Shown here: one piece after another, positions 24,576 to 35,460 of the stretch
Layout: every line of letters starts with the position of its first letter
How positions within the stretch are numbered: the first letter of the stretch is position 1
Made by a program: the position numbers and the translations under genes
Notes under the pieces: model-generated
The model's input: only the letters and a program-made list of their open reading frames with translations
Database searches by the model: none
Told to the model about the DNA's origin: nothing
NCBI GenBank assembly: GCA_963932145.1
Contig: OZ010574.1
Coordinates: 81,927,733-81,991,732, forward strand
DNA: 64,000 nt
Reading direction: 5' to 3'
DNA from: Acanthosepion lycidas
Taxonomy: Eukaryota > Mollusca > Cephalopoda > Sepiida > Sepiidae

Positions 24576-25960
24576 TTGCTGAAAGATGAAACAAAAAATT
24601 GGATTTTTTGGTTAAAAAACATTTAATCAAAATAAAACAAAAGCTTTCTTTTGCAGGCTGCAATAAAATTTAACCTGATTCTTATCAATTCAGATATCTA
24701 TTCATTTTCATTGCATTTTTTTTTTAACTCTTGAAGGAAATGGTTTGGAAATCACATATGAATATACTTACAGGTCTCTAAAATACATATTTTTAATCTC
24801 CAGTTTCCTGTGGTTCATAGAAAATGAGGTATTCAACTTGATTTTTAGTATTTAGTTTTTTGTTCATAATGTCAGTACATAGGATACAATGACCCATTTG
24901 GACTTTTTAAGCAATTGTTATTAGACATTAAATATAACAATCCATTGCACAAATATTTCCATAATGGCAATTTACTCAATGAAAAACATGAAATTGTTAA
25001 ATGCTTTTATGAAGAAATATTTTCTGTGAAAGTTTTTGTTCTTTTATTTATTTGGTTTGAAATAAAAGTCCTTTAAGGAAAATGATCAATATTTTTCATT
25101 CATTGAAAATTATTTTTTTTAAATTTTATTAATACAAAGATAAAGAAATTTCATTGACATAGAACTCCATCTCATCTCCATTATTAGTTTTATCCTATTT
25201 GAAACCATTCAGACTTCCAGCCGTCAACTGGATTTGTATATCAACACTTATGTGCAAACTATATTCTCAAAACTCACTTTATATTCTTTCCAATACTTAA
25301 AAACATTCCTCAATTTTTGCCCTTCATTTATTTTATGCATTCTGTGTTTGGTGACAACTAAATTTCAAAGGAACCAATGTAGTACAAGATTAAAAACCAG
25401 AATAAATACTATTTTGATGCTTTTTTTTTTATAGATAGTCATATATGTATACTAAAAGAATGTCATTCTTTCTTCTTTTTTTTTCTTTTTAGTGAAATAA
25501 AGACTGAAAGAAAGTTAGATTTGCATCTGTAAGAAGCCAATCAATGTAAAATAGTCTGAAGTGCATGTCACTATTAAGCAATTTGAACATATATGAAACT
25601 AGATACATCCAGACATAGAGATGAACAGATCTACATGAATGAAAAAGATAATTTATGATATTTAAGATAGGATTTATTAAAGAAATCTACCAAATCTTTA
25701 ATTTACTCTATAGAAATGTGCTATAAATTTAATTTACATTATAGCTATAAGGTTACATTGTAAATACAACTTCAGTACAAGCAGTTTATATAACTCATGA
25801 TATGAGTGATAGGATTCATTAAATAAATCAGAACTTTAATTCTATTCATTGGGCTGCATCACAGCATTATATAACTGATGATATCACAAATATGACCAAA
25901 TTTTTATTAACTTTAATCAAAACTAAATATTAACAGATTCTACCAGATGTGGATGTACAC
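24576..25960. other. Anonymous AT-rich DNA
   Basis: Poly-T runs and single-copy AT-rich sequence only. Confidence 0.5.
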
Positions 25961-26460
25961 AATAGTCATGGTTGTTGCTATCATTTGATTTTATCTCAAT
26001 TCTTATGCCCAGTCTCCTGAATAGACTTTCATATTAGCAGACGCTGATATGGCTAGGTCTTAGATGGCAGTAATGGAATCCTTAAAGATGAACATTTCAA
26101 ATTTGAAAATCCTCTCTACAGACTTCAAAGCAACTGTAAGCTCATATGTTCTTAACAAGTGACAAAAGTTATGGAACTACTGCCCAAACAACAAACTTTA
26201 TAAAATTAAACCCATTCTAGGAGAATGGCATCATGGTCTCAGACTCTCTCAAAAGGGAGAAATCCTTTCAAGAATCAGAATAGGACACACCTATATCATG
26301 TACTGATTTTTCCTAAAAAAAAAAAATGAATATCCTTCTGAATGTATCGCATGTTAGGAGGCATATGTTGTTAGACATATCCTAACTGACTGTAGTCACG
26401 TTGCCCCCCTATATGTCAATGACTGTCTAATCTAGAGGACCTTTTCAATAAAACAAAAGT
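25960..26460 (+). pseudogene. I-type LINE 3' fragment
   Basis: The plus strand between about 26180 and 26440 encodes, across frames, NKLYKIKPILGEW, then RIRIGHTYI, then RHILTDC. This is the order found downstream of the RNase H domain in I/R1-type non-LTR elements (KLHxIKPxLGEW, RIRIGHTYLTHS, VKHILxDC). Frameshifts and an A12 run at about 26315 break it. It is a different family from LINE-A and LINE-B. Confidence 0.65.
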
Positions 26461-26804
26461 AGAGACTATCCTAGACTACTTTAATTAGATTAGTCTATAC
26501 CACAATTAATTCACTCTTTCTAAACCAATGAGAATCAACTCGACTTTTCTGTTCTACACACACAAACATGACATTCTCACTATTGGACAGGCTGTCAACA
26601 CATGCATCAACAAAAATTTCAGCTCCTTTTTCTTTTTCAGGCAATAATAGTAACATTATTTTCTTAGCACTCAACAAAAATTTGAGGTAAGAAAACTCCA
26701 GGCATTTCTTGTATTTTCCAACTAAATTATCTGAACATTCATTAAACATATCTATAAAAAAAAAAAAAAAAAAAACATACGAGAAAAATATTACAAGCAA
26801 TAAA
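26461..26804. other. Anonymous DNA with poly-A tract
   Basis: Holds an A20-type run at about 26757-26776. A minus-strand frame of 123 codons covers 26866-26495, but it contains a poly-Phe run from this tract and shows no recognisable domain. Confidence 0.5.
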
Positions 26805-26875
26805 AATTTTGTTGGCATTAAATAACCCCCCCTCATTGAGGTTGATATGCTGTAAAATGTAACCAAACCACATTT
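26805..26875 (+). repeat. Interspersed GGCATTAAATAACC repeat
   Basis: TTGGCATTAAATAACCCCCC, then CATTGAGGTTGATATGCTGT and AACCAAACCA. The same ordered words recur at 27105-27160, 28245-28315 and 35818-35873, so this is a small dispersed family of unknown type, perhaps a SINE tail. Confidence 0.55.
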
Positions 26876-27162
26876 GATCTAGATTTGGCCCCAAACCTCA
26901 CAATTTTACTCAGTATCACTGTCTCTCATGTCTCAAACACCATATAATAATACTCATTTTGTTGTTTCTACATCTTGCTATTTCTCATTTTTATGAGTAT
27001 TTTTGTACATATAAATGTAACTCCATTCACAATTCTTAACTAGAAAGTGGTGGAACCAACAATCCAAAGAACTGTTTACAAACCATATATAAAAGAATAA
27101 CATTTTTTTCAGCATTAAATAAGTGGCAGTTGATATGCCATTAAAATGGAACAAGCAAATTA

Positions 27163-27167
<5 letters not shown>

Positions 27168-27207
<40 letters not shown>
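27168..27207. repeat. (TA)n microsatellite
   Basis: About 20 TA units. The deleted mariner begins directly at its right edge. Confidence 0.95.
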
Positions 27208-27212
<5 letters not shown>

Positions 27213-27850
27213 GTGATGTGTAAATTGTCATTTTATATTTTTAATTTTGTGCATATGAGTTGTTTGTTTTTGATTTTGTCAACTGCAGAGTATAGTAGGG
27301 TCAATTGGGCACTATCTGAGAAAAAGAGTATGTTGCAAGCTCCAACAGGAACATTTCAGAGTGTTTAGGTATCAATCTGAGAACAGTACAGACGATTCGG
27401 AAAGAGTTGAATGATTGATCCAGTCAGCATCGTGGTGTTTGGAGTGATCACCTGTGATGGTGACTTTATGCTTCCATTCATCTTCACACAGGGACTCCGG
27501 CTCATGATGGAGGCCTAAATCAAGTTCTTTGAGGAGGTAGTGCGGCCCTTGGTCAAGAAGGTGGCTGCTGGAAAACCCTATGTCTGGCAACAGGACTCTG
27601 CACTATGCCACACAGGCAGGAAACCCCAGTCATGGCTGATAGACAATTTCTATGACCACATCATATCTTACATCTGGTCACCTAACTCCCCCAGACTGCA
27701 ACCCCCTTGATTATCAGGTGTGAGATGCAGTTGGGCTAGAGGCCAACAAAACTCCTTGTAATACCAAAGATGAACTGAAGGCAAGGATTATGGCAGCATT
27801 CACCATCTTAAACAAGGAGACTACCCAGAAGGCATCCTGGGTAATGACAA
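27208..27850 (+). pseudogene. Mariner-like transposon, internally deleted
   Basis: Plus-strand mariner-type (DDxD) relic. It begins with LRTVQTIRKELN, the end of the helix-turn-helix region near 27380, and then jumps directly to a degenerate VVFGVITCDGDFMLPF. About 100 codons that carry the first catalytic Asp are missing. Then come GKPYVWQQDSALCHTGRK (second Asp), SWLIDNFYDHI and, after a frameshift, DCNPLDYQV (third Asp) and TKDELKARIMAAF. It is the same family as the minus-strand copy at 39.7-40.3 kb, and the deletion falls at nearly the same place. The outer ends were not fully resolved. Confidence 0.8.
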
Positions 27851-28064
27851 TAAACTACATCTGCATCAAGGGTAAGACGATAAACTATATCCAACAGCAA
27901 GGGCCTCTGATCAGCAGGCTCTGAGAAGCGTAGAACCTCCTCTTAAGTGCTGATGTTCCCAGGTCCACCCTCACCCTGGGTGGTAGCACCTGTTAGGGTC
28001 CCAACTATGGGCAAATAGTTAACCCAGAAACTGAGGTAAAGGGCATTATAAAAGTGTAAAAATA
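27850..28064. other. Unclassified GC-richer segment
   Basis: Higher GC than its flanks, with CCTGTTAGGGTCCC and CACCCTCACCCTGGG; may be part of another repeat next to the mariner. No coding match. Confidence 0.4.
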
Positions 28065-28250
28065 GGTTTTAATACCAGAAATACTTTGTAAAAAATTATT
28101 ACCGGAAATAAATTTTTGAAGAAAAAACTATTACCAGCAATACATTTTTTGAAAAAATAATATTACCAGCTATACATTTTCAAGGAAAAAATATTAACAG
28201 AAATAGATTTTTGACAAAACAAAATATTACCAGAAAAAAAAAAATTGTTA
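28065..28250 (+). repeat. Minisatellite, ~31-33-bp unit
   Basis: About five imperfect copies of ATTACCAG(A/C)AATACATTTT followed by an A-rich part. Units begin near 28070, 28100, 28132, 28164 and 28195, with a last partial unit near 28227. It ends at an interspersed GCATTAAATAACC repeat. Confidence 0.8.
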
Positions 28251-28282
28251 GCATTAAATAACCCATTGAGGTTGATATGACG

Positions 28283-28313
28283 TAAAAGAAACCAAACCAA
28301 ACCAAACCAAACC
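28283..28313. repeat. (AACCA)n pentanucleotide microsatellite
   Basis: About six AACCA units, apparently grown from the AACCAAACCA end of the adjacent interspersed repeat. Confidence 0.85.
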
Positions 28314-28506
28314 ACACAGAAGAGTTTCAGAAGATTCTGAAGTTGTCTGGAGGCTGTGGTTGAAACCAATGGCAATTTACTCTTTCGTATTTCAAGATAT
28401 TTTTGTGTAGTTTTGGTAAATATGTGTGTTAAAATGAAATGTCATTTTCATTTTTGCATAATTTAGAATGACAGTTCATCCATTGAACACTCTGTGTGTG
28501 TGTGTT

Positions 28507-28508
<2 letters not shown>

Positions 28509-28551
<43 letters not shown>
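28509..28551. repeat. (TG)n-(TA)n microsatellite
   Basis: About 21 TA units after a short TG run, directly abutting the 3' end of the LINE-A copy. Confidence 0.95.
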
Positions 28552-28552
<1 letters not shown>

Positions 28553-29345
28553 CATTTCACCCCAAGCAAAGTGGGAATGCCATTAGCATGCAGGGGTTAC
28601 AGAGAATGAAGGCGATAGAAAAGACTGGGTATAGGGGTATTGAGAAAATGAATAAAGTTGAACGGGGTTTAAGAAAATAGAAGACTGTGATTGTGCTGCA
28701 TTTAAATTTTTGAAGATTGTAGTTATCAGTGAAGCAAGGAAATGGAAGGGAGTTCCACAGGTAGGAAGCGTGAGAAAAGAAACTGTTGGAGTAGAAGTGG
28801 CATTTACATTTATCTAATTCAACATTAAAAGAGTGGGACCTAGACACCAATCTATTAGCACGCTTCCGCACATGTAGTCCAGGAACCAGGGAAAAAAACT
28901 CATCAGAGTAGTAGCCATGAAAATATTTGTAGAAAAGACAGAGGGAAGCCATGTCACGTCAGTGAGAAAGTGACTGAAGTTGAGATGCCAAGTCAGGATC
29001 AATTACATTGCAGATCTTTCTTTGGATTTTGTGAAGAACCTCAAGATGTGTAGCAGGAGCATCTGACCAGATATGGCAACAGTATGTAATGCACAGATGA
29101 ATGGTACATTTATAAATGTTTAAGATTGATGAGAGAAACTTTCTGGCATGACACAATGACCAAACATTCCTTGCCATAAATGCAGCTATTGATTTGATGT
29201 AGGCTTTCCACTTCAAGTCATTTGAAATCACGGGGCCAAGAAAGCACAGTGTGTTGCTCCCCATGAGTCTAGAATGAGCCCTGGTCGTGGGCAGGAAAGT
29301 TTCTGTGGTGGTCCAATGAGAGCTGTTTAGTTTTGGAGGCATTAA
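28552..29345 (-). pseudogene. LINE-A 3' part, best preserved copy
   Basis: Minus strand, two overlapping long frames (29342-28959 and 28952-28557) separated by a single frameshift. Reading: SHWTTTETFLP, then LGPVISNDLKWKAYIKSIAA (start of the RT thumb region), then YKCTIHLCITYCCHIWSDAP, LEVLHKIQRKICNVIDPDLA, ASLCLFYKYFHGYYSDEFFS and YLWNSLPFPCF. The 3' UTR ends at the complement of CACTTTGCTTGGGGTGAAAT, joined to (TA)n. This order is the C-terminal third of Jockey/CR1-type non-LTR retrotransposons. The catalytic RT and endonuclease are missing by 5' truncation. Confidence 0.88.
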
Positions 29346-29493
29346 AATTTACGAGCCATTTCTTGCCCCAGTTAACCACTGACCGACCTTCATCTCATGA
29401 TGTGATAGAAATGATTGGATTAAATCAAACATGTCCAGTAATACTTTAGCAATCTCGCTTACGTTGAAGATCAGCATGCCAAAAGTATACAGT

Positions 29494-29589
29494 GAAGTCA
29501 ACACCCAGTGGTGACTGTTTCATGCAATCATCAAGTCATGCGTATCTGTTTAAGCATGAAAAAGACTGTCACTGCTGAGTGTTGACTTC
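29494..29589. repeat. Inverted repeat with 32-36-bp arms
   Basis: GAAGTCAACACCCAGTGGTG... at 29494-29525 pairs with 29554-29589 with a few mismatches and a 28-nt loop. A block at 29595-29640 on the minus strand (GTGCTCAATATCAG, then GATAGAGCT) is also found on the plus strand at about 33683, upstream of the broken hammerhead-like motif. Confidence 0.75.
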
Positions 29590-29670
29590 ATTTATATATT
29601 TACATAAGCTCTATCCCTGATATTGAGCACTTTAACCCATAAATATAGCATACCATAAAACTATATTTTT

Positions 29671-29801
<131 letters not shown>

Positions 29802-29919
29802 AGACACAAAAATGAATATCTCTTATCACAATTCATACCAAACGGATAATACATTAAAAAAAACAAAAAAAAAACATACCAATTAACACAGATTGATGTT
29901 CTTACCAGCACTGCTACCT

Positions 29920-30650
29920 AAACTACCATCACCCTTATGGACGTGAGGCCATAAAACGCTAACACTCCAACATCATTTTACGACGACTACCACTACTTTA
30001 GTTAACAATATTGTTGCCTCCACAGTATGTACCTGCTACAAAATAACTACTACCATTATTATCACTTCATACACCACCCACAAGATTTGTGCTACTTTTT
30101 ACCATTGTCTTTGTTTTTATTATTGCCATTATTTATTTATTATCGACATCACCATCATCTATTGTCATTACTTAGTTATCACCAGTTCTATTGTTTTCTA
30201 TTTTATTCTTTCTCTCTTCCATTATTACCATCACTATTATTATTTATTACCTCTTCCATCATTATCTATTTATTATTTAATACTGCAATTTTTAATTTAT
30301 CATTAATTTTTATTATTAGTTATTATTATTAATTATTTATTTCAACTACCATCATAATTATTATTATTATTATCATTTTACTAGCATTGTTATCATCACT
30401 ACTAAGATTATTACCATAATTACTTGCTGCTACCACTGTTATTACCATTATCCTTTACTACCACTATTATTAACATACCAATCACACATCCCCCAACTGT
30501 CATTACTCCAATTATAGTTTACCATTGTCATTGCTTGCAATATTGTAATTATTATTTTATTTTTACTATTCCTTTATTTAATATTGTAATTATTATTTCA
30601 TTCTTACTATTTCACCATTACCATAATTAACATCAATGCATTCTTTTACA
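29920..30650. repeat. Low-complexity ATT/ACC/CATT-rich tract
   Basis: Long stretch of imperfect trinucleotide-like wording (TTATTA, ACCATT, ATCACC, TACTACC), with almost no G on the plus strand. Frames in it are Leu/Tyr/His/Pro-rich artefacts. Confidence 0.8.
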
Positions 30651-31165
30651 ATTATGCTCCCCTTCCCCATCAAAATTAGTGTCAATTTTCTGTAAAAATA
30701 CCAATCGGTATTATCAATTAGAATTTCTATATCAGTGTAATCATAATATGCAATTAAGCAACATTAACAATAAAAATATCTGTCATAATCTTATACGGAA
30801 TTCATTTTAAGTAATGCAAAACCCAGATGGATAGAAATATATGTACACATGCATTTATGTGTGCGTAAGAAAGTATTATTCCCTTTAACAAGATAAATGA
30901 ACGATCTGAAAGATGACAAGAACACCCTGGCCTGCACCTTGTTAAGGGAATTCACTACACATTTTCAACACTGAAAACAACCACAGTTGTATATGTATAT
31001 GTACTCCAACACATGGATACATGTTTGCACCCAGCCCCACACTGTTCATATATGTATATGTTTGTGTGAATGACAATACATACACCTGCATGTGTGTTTG
31101 GCTGCATATATATGAGTGACATCCCGAAACGGACACAGAGGAGAATTTTTCCTCCCACTACCATC
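30651..31165. other. Anonymous AT-rich DNA
   Basis: No element recognised; ATGTATATGT wording at 30840 and 31000-31110. Confidence 0.5.
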
Positions 31166-31278
31166 AAACATCACCAGAGACTGACATAAATAGATCCAAA
31201 ATTTTAAAAATAAATAAGTTTGTCTGATGAGCGCAAGGGCATGAAACCTAGGGTCACAAACTCACATCAATACAACTA
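31166..31278 (+). ncRNA. Hammerhead-ribozyme-like motif
   Basis: 31217-31262 fits a type I hammerhead. Stem I is AGTTTGT (31217-31223) with ACAAACT (31256-31262), seven Watson-Crick pairs. The core CTGATGA lies at 31224-31230. Stem II, 31231-31242, pairs as G-U, C-A (a wobble or mutation), G-C and C-G around AAGG. The core GAA is at 31243-31245. Stem III is ACC/GGT around a 3-nt loop (31246-31254), and the predicted cleavage follows C at 31255. Short stem III hammerheads are known from Penelope-like elements and animal retrozymes, and both element types suit this genome. The upstream ~50 bp (CTACCATCAAACAT, then AAATTTTAAAAATAAAT) recurs at 33.7 kb. Weak points are the imperfect stem II and the lack of recognised element ends. 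Confidence 0.65.
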
Positions 31279-31308
31279 AGTATATATATATTTATATATA
31301 TATATATG
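31279..31308. repeat. (TA)n microsatellite
   Basis: TA run with one TTTA interruption, about 15 bp after the hammerhead-like motif. Confidence 0.9.
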
Positions 31309-32323
31309 TTAGAAATGTATTGAAAATCAGGAAAATAATAGATAACAATATGTTATAAACATGTGTATGGTAACACAAAAAAACAAATGAAATAACAAGT
31401 ACCACTGGTGAAGGAAAAAGAGACAAGAATAGTTAATAAAAATTTCTTTGTATTGCCAATACAGAAGATGTGAGTGCAAAGGTAATTAGCAGTGTAAAAA
31501 AAAAAAAAAAAAATAGACAATTATTCTTGGCCTTTCTGTTTCTTTAACTTCTTTGGTTGGATATAGATTGATAGATTTGTTATTGCTGATATGTATTGTG
31601 CTTTTTCACTTCATATGTAAAAGAGATAACTTTTATTTCTCTGATGTCAAGAACAGTCCATAAAGCTATATTCTAAACATTTTGAATGTTATCTGGTAAA
31701 AACAAGAGAATGTGAATAATTATTTGAAAGCTAAAAATAACATAACTTTCCAGTTGTTAATGAAATGAAAAAAACATTTTAAAAAAGATTTTCAGACACT
31801 TTCATGAAAGAAAGAAAACAATCTGAAGTCTGATATTGTCATTGAGTTTTGTCCAAGTTACACACCCTCTGCAACCAGTTATTGGCACAGTCAAAAAGTG
31901 CATATTTTTCTTTTAAATTTCTCTACTATGCTCTGTCAAGAATCCAATATTCTTCAAATAAAAAGCAAAAAAAGTTGCTGCTATTTAGGGACAGATCGAA
32001 TTTATTATGTGTTCCAAGTTGCCAAAACCCGGAATTAATAACCTTAAAAAAAAACAAAAAAAAGTTTATAGTTGTTTGTTGATGAAAAGTATAAATTGAG
32101 GAATCAGTCAAAAAATATTTTGTAAAACTTATATATTATTATTATTATTATTTAGTAATAAATATATTTACTGTTTTTATTGGCATCTACGATAAACATT
32201 TATTAAAAAAAAAAATGGGAAAAATGTCTGCAAAGATTGCACTATGTCCATCATATCAACATATAAGGTAGCCATCAAGCAAAACCAAACTGTAAATTTT
32301 TTCTATTTATCAATCATTCCCAC

Positions 32324-32326
<3 letters not shown>
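31309..32326. other. Anonymous AT-rich DNA
   Basis: A18-type run at 31497-31513 and (TTA)n at 32135-32150; otherwise nothing recognised. Confidence 0.5.
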
Positions 32327-32376
<50 letters not shown>

Positions 32377-32387
32377 TACACATATAT
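32327..32387. repeat. (TA)n-(CA)n microsatellite
   Basis: About 18 TA units followed by CACACACACATACACA and ATATATAT. Confidence 0.95.
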
Positions 32388-32502
32388 ATGGGCAGCAATC
32401 TCTCTCTAGTACATGTTTTTTCACTGAAAATGATTAACAAGTTACTTCTGTTAAGTTTTTTTTTTTACTGTGTTCTTTTTGTGTGCAAGCAAAACAGGTT
32501 TC

Positions 32503-32509
32503 TTTACAC

Positions 32510-32541
<32 letters not shown>

Positions 32542-32542
32542 T
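32503..32542. repeat. (CA)n-(TA)n microsatellite
   Basis: About nine CA units, then ATACATATATATATATATA. Confidence 0.95.
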
Positions 32543-33292
32543 ACAAGGGTCTCTTGTCCTAAACTGATGGTCTACATTGAACATCACTTCAAGTATTATC
32601 TAAAGGATGATATACCACTTAAGTGATATCTGTGCCATAAAAATGTATCTTGACACTCAAAAACAACTGCCTACTCTCATTAGGAAAATTCTGTTTGATA
32701 ACACACCATTATTCTATACTGATGTAACTGCAAAGTGGAAACTAAAAATTATTGAAACCCTTTATAATAAATGATTAAAAGCAAGCATCAACCTTCCTTT
32801 ACCTAACAATAATGGGAATGTTTTGGTAGTTTTTTTAGAAGGACACTACAACATGGAGTCATTTTTGGATCTTCTTACATAACCTAAGATTACTTATATA
32901 TTTGTACAATACATCTTAGAACACAAGCATTAACAATGAACCCTTTGAAAATGGCTAATGAATTGGTCAAAAACATCTGGGTCAATAATCATTATTTTCT
33001 GTGCTCCCTTAGTCCTTCTGCCAAGAAAGCATAATAAAAATATATAAGATTTTTTCTTGTCTATCAACATTCAATAAAATATTTATAAAAGCTGCCTAAA
33101 TATGCAATATTATATCTATACTAACCGAATTACCTGCTCCATGATGCATGTCACACATTTTTTTATAAGAAAATGATGATTGATTTTAAATCATTGTTAT
33201 AATTTGTGCAGAAAAATGATGCATTTCAGTATTACTCAATGTTCTTGCTGATGCAACCTCCATCTTCTGGCTTTCTCCTTCTATATTTTGGA
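32543..33292. other. Anonymous AT-rich DNA
   Basis: No element confidently recognised. 32560-33020 has the richer base mix of old coding DNA but no readable domain. Confidence 0.45.
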
Positions 33293-33533
33293 TAGGAGTC
33301 ATTCCCTTGTACAAATTTAATTTAAATTAAAGGGAAAAAAATTTCAGTGGGGAGTTTGTGTTCCCTTGAGACTCGTTTTGATCAAAATGAAATATACTTA
33401 GCCAAATAACCCTAGGAGTCATTACCTTGTTCAAATTTAATTTATATCAAAGGGGGAAAAAATCAGTTGGGGGTTTGCACACCCAGGAACTTCCTTTGAT
33501 CAAAATGAAATGTACTTATCTAAGTACCTTAGG
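33293..33533 (+). repeat. 120-bp tandem duplication
   Basis: Two direct copies start TAGGAGTCATT at 33293 and 33413. Both contain CAAATTTAATTTA, a run of AAAGGG and As, and TTTGATCAAAATGAAAT. They differ at a modest number of positions, so the duplication is not very recent. It sits about 150 bp upstream of the block that holds the broken hammerhead-like motif. Confidence 0.85.
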
Positions 33534-33618
33534 TAATGAAGTTTGAGAATATATATGGTTATGGGGCTCTATCACCAAAATCCTAGGAAGCATTTGAAAA
33601 CAGACAGAGGCTACAACT

Positions 33619-33666
33619 TATATATATATATATATATAATATCATTTCTGTATATATATTATATAT
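33619..33666. repeat. (TA)n microsatellite, interrupted
   Basis: About ten TA units, a gap, then ATATATATTATATAT. Confidence 0.9.
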
Positions 33667-33679
33667 GCACAGTACTTAT

Positions 33680-33790
33680 TGGAAAGTGCTCAATATCAGT
33701 GATAGAGCTACCAAACATAATCAAGCACAAACTAACATAGATTCAAATTTTAAAAAATAAATCAGTTTGTCTGATGATTCCAAAAGCAAC
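33680..33790 (+). ncRNA. Broken hammerhead-like relative
   Basis: The block at about 33700-33775 matches the flank and start of the 31.2-kb motif (AAATTTTAAAAAATAAATCA, then GTTTGTCTGATGA). After CTGATGA the sequence departs (TTCCAAAAGCAACTGAAT) and runs into (TA)n, so the GAAA core, stem III and the cleavage site are lost. It is a decayed or truncated copy of the same element. Confidence 0.5.
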
Positions 33791-33794
<4 letters not shown>

Positions 33795-33835
<41 letters not shown>

Positions 33836-33836
33836 T
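33795..33836. repeat. (TA)n-(TG)n microsatellite
   Basis: About 15 TA units followed by seven TG units. Confidence 0.95.
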
Positions 33837-35339
33837 ATAGAAAATTGATTTCCCTGGAACTTCTGATACCTACAAATGCACTAGCGATTACAGGATCAAC
33901 TGCAAATCCCGACCCTAATATACCAGACATTGGACTAAATAAAAGAAACAAATCTATATTCTGCTGTCTGTCAGGGCATTTTAATCTTGGACAGAAATTT
34001 GGTCACATATCTGATACACATTCAGTAAGCCAGAAATGTTTGAAAATTTACTGAATTTTGCTCTGTCTATTCATCAAAATTTTGTTAATAATTTTGCTGC
34101 GTCTATCTAAATTACAAAAAATGTTTTTCTATTGTTTTATTTTGTTTTTCAAAATTTATCTGAATTTTTATTATCCTACAAAATGGCAACTTTTTACTTG
34201 TATTTTTTGACATATTTTCTATTTTTTAAATTTTTCTATTCTTTCTTAAATCTAACAATTTGGAATTCAACTTTCAGGACATTGACAATAAGACGACATT
34301 TTTAATCATATAATTGAAATTTTGACAGTTGTTCACTTGAAACATGTCATTCCCTTTCTTTAGCAAGTGATCTACAATGGCATTTTATATTAATATATTT
34401 ATATATCATCTTCTGCTAATATTAATCATCTCAATAAGCAATTCCCAACTCAAATTACTTAGTGATAATTGTCTATGACTGAGACATTCTTTCTCTATAA
34501 CACCCAACTTTGAAAACACTTGTGGATTACACATTAACTTTCCTTTCCAACAGTTTCATTTTGTGAATTCAATCTTCTTGTCAGCAAAAGATGAGGAAAA
34601 TAGGAGTATTGAACTTAAACGTAAAATCGTTAAACTCCAGAGTTATAAGTTGTTCTTGTAGAGTATGAAAATTAAAAAGATTCTCAGAAAATTATTTATG
34701 TCTTAGATATGAAGCAAAATGTTGTGGATGGTAGTTGAATCACTGTATCCTCATTCTATGTTTCAGTCCTACTTTATTTGGTATTTCAGAATATAGATTC
34801 TGCTTCTTTATTTTACTTTTCCTAAAAAGTTTCTAAATTTAATATTTTATCAAATACACAAATTTTCTACATACATAAACACAATGAGATTCCAGTTAAT
34901 TCAGGCATGATATGTCCATGTTGATGAATTAGCTGCAGCTAAACTTGCATGATGTGATGTAGATGGCCATTTGTAATATGAATATCAGAAGCAATGAAAC
35001 ACAAAAATGGATTATAACATGATTTTATACAAGACAGTAATGAAAGTAGAGCTTGTTATCTTCAAAGGATGCCTGGACTGATTTTGTTAATATCTAGTAG
35101 TCACTTAAAATACTGTAGCAGCGTTCATCAAATATTTTTTTTCAAAATTAACAAGCATTTATGTAGTACATTATTTCATGGTGCTATTAAATCTAAAATC
35201 TGAAAGCAATATGAAATTTTATTAAGGTGTAACTTTCAAACAAGTTGGTTAAAGTTTTGTTTCTACAGTAAAAAGTTGAATTTTTAAACTCATCAAACAA
35301 AAAAAATGTTTTCTGCTATGTATGAATATTTATTTTAAA
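33837..35339. other. Anonymous AT-rich DNA
   Basis: A plus-strand frame (33824-34054, 76 codons) with mixed composition shows no recognisable domain. The rest is AT-rich single-copy sequence. Confidence 0.5.
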
Positions 35340-35460
35340 ATGGAAGTTGCATGAGTTTAAATTTGTTACATGTTGTGCCACAGGGCAGGCAGTTCTTTAT
35401 CTGGCAAGTCCTTTCAGGATGTGGGTAATCATATCTGTCCACAGCTTCTGTGTCTTTTTT
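35340..35460 (-). pseudogene. LINE-B extreme 3' fragment
   Basis: The complement encodes (I)MITHILKG, matching RAMITNVLKE at the C-terminus of the 40.6-kb copy, preceded by a degenerate RxxWR. Only about 100 bp, including a short 3' UTR, survives. Confidence 0.45.

Noticed and set aside
26495..26866. 123-codon minus-strand frame
   Set aside because: Contains a poly-Phe run translated from an A20-type tract and no recognisable domain; composition matches its AT-rich flanks.
29515..29545. Minus-strand TTGATGATTGCATGAAACAG as a hammerhead
   Set aside because: The CTGATGA core carries an extra base and no closing stem I forms; kept only as a possible relative.
30027..30332. 101-codon frame rich in Tyr, His and Leu
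   Set aside because: Translation of the low-complexity ATT/ACC tract.
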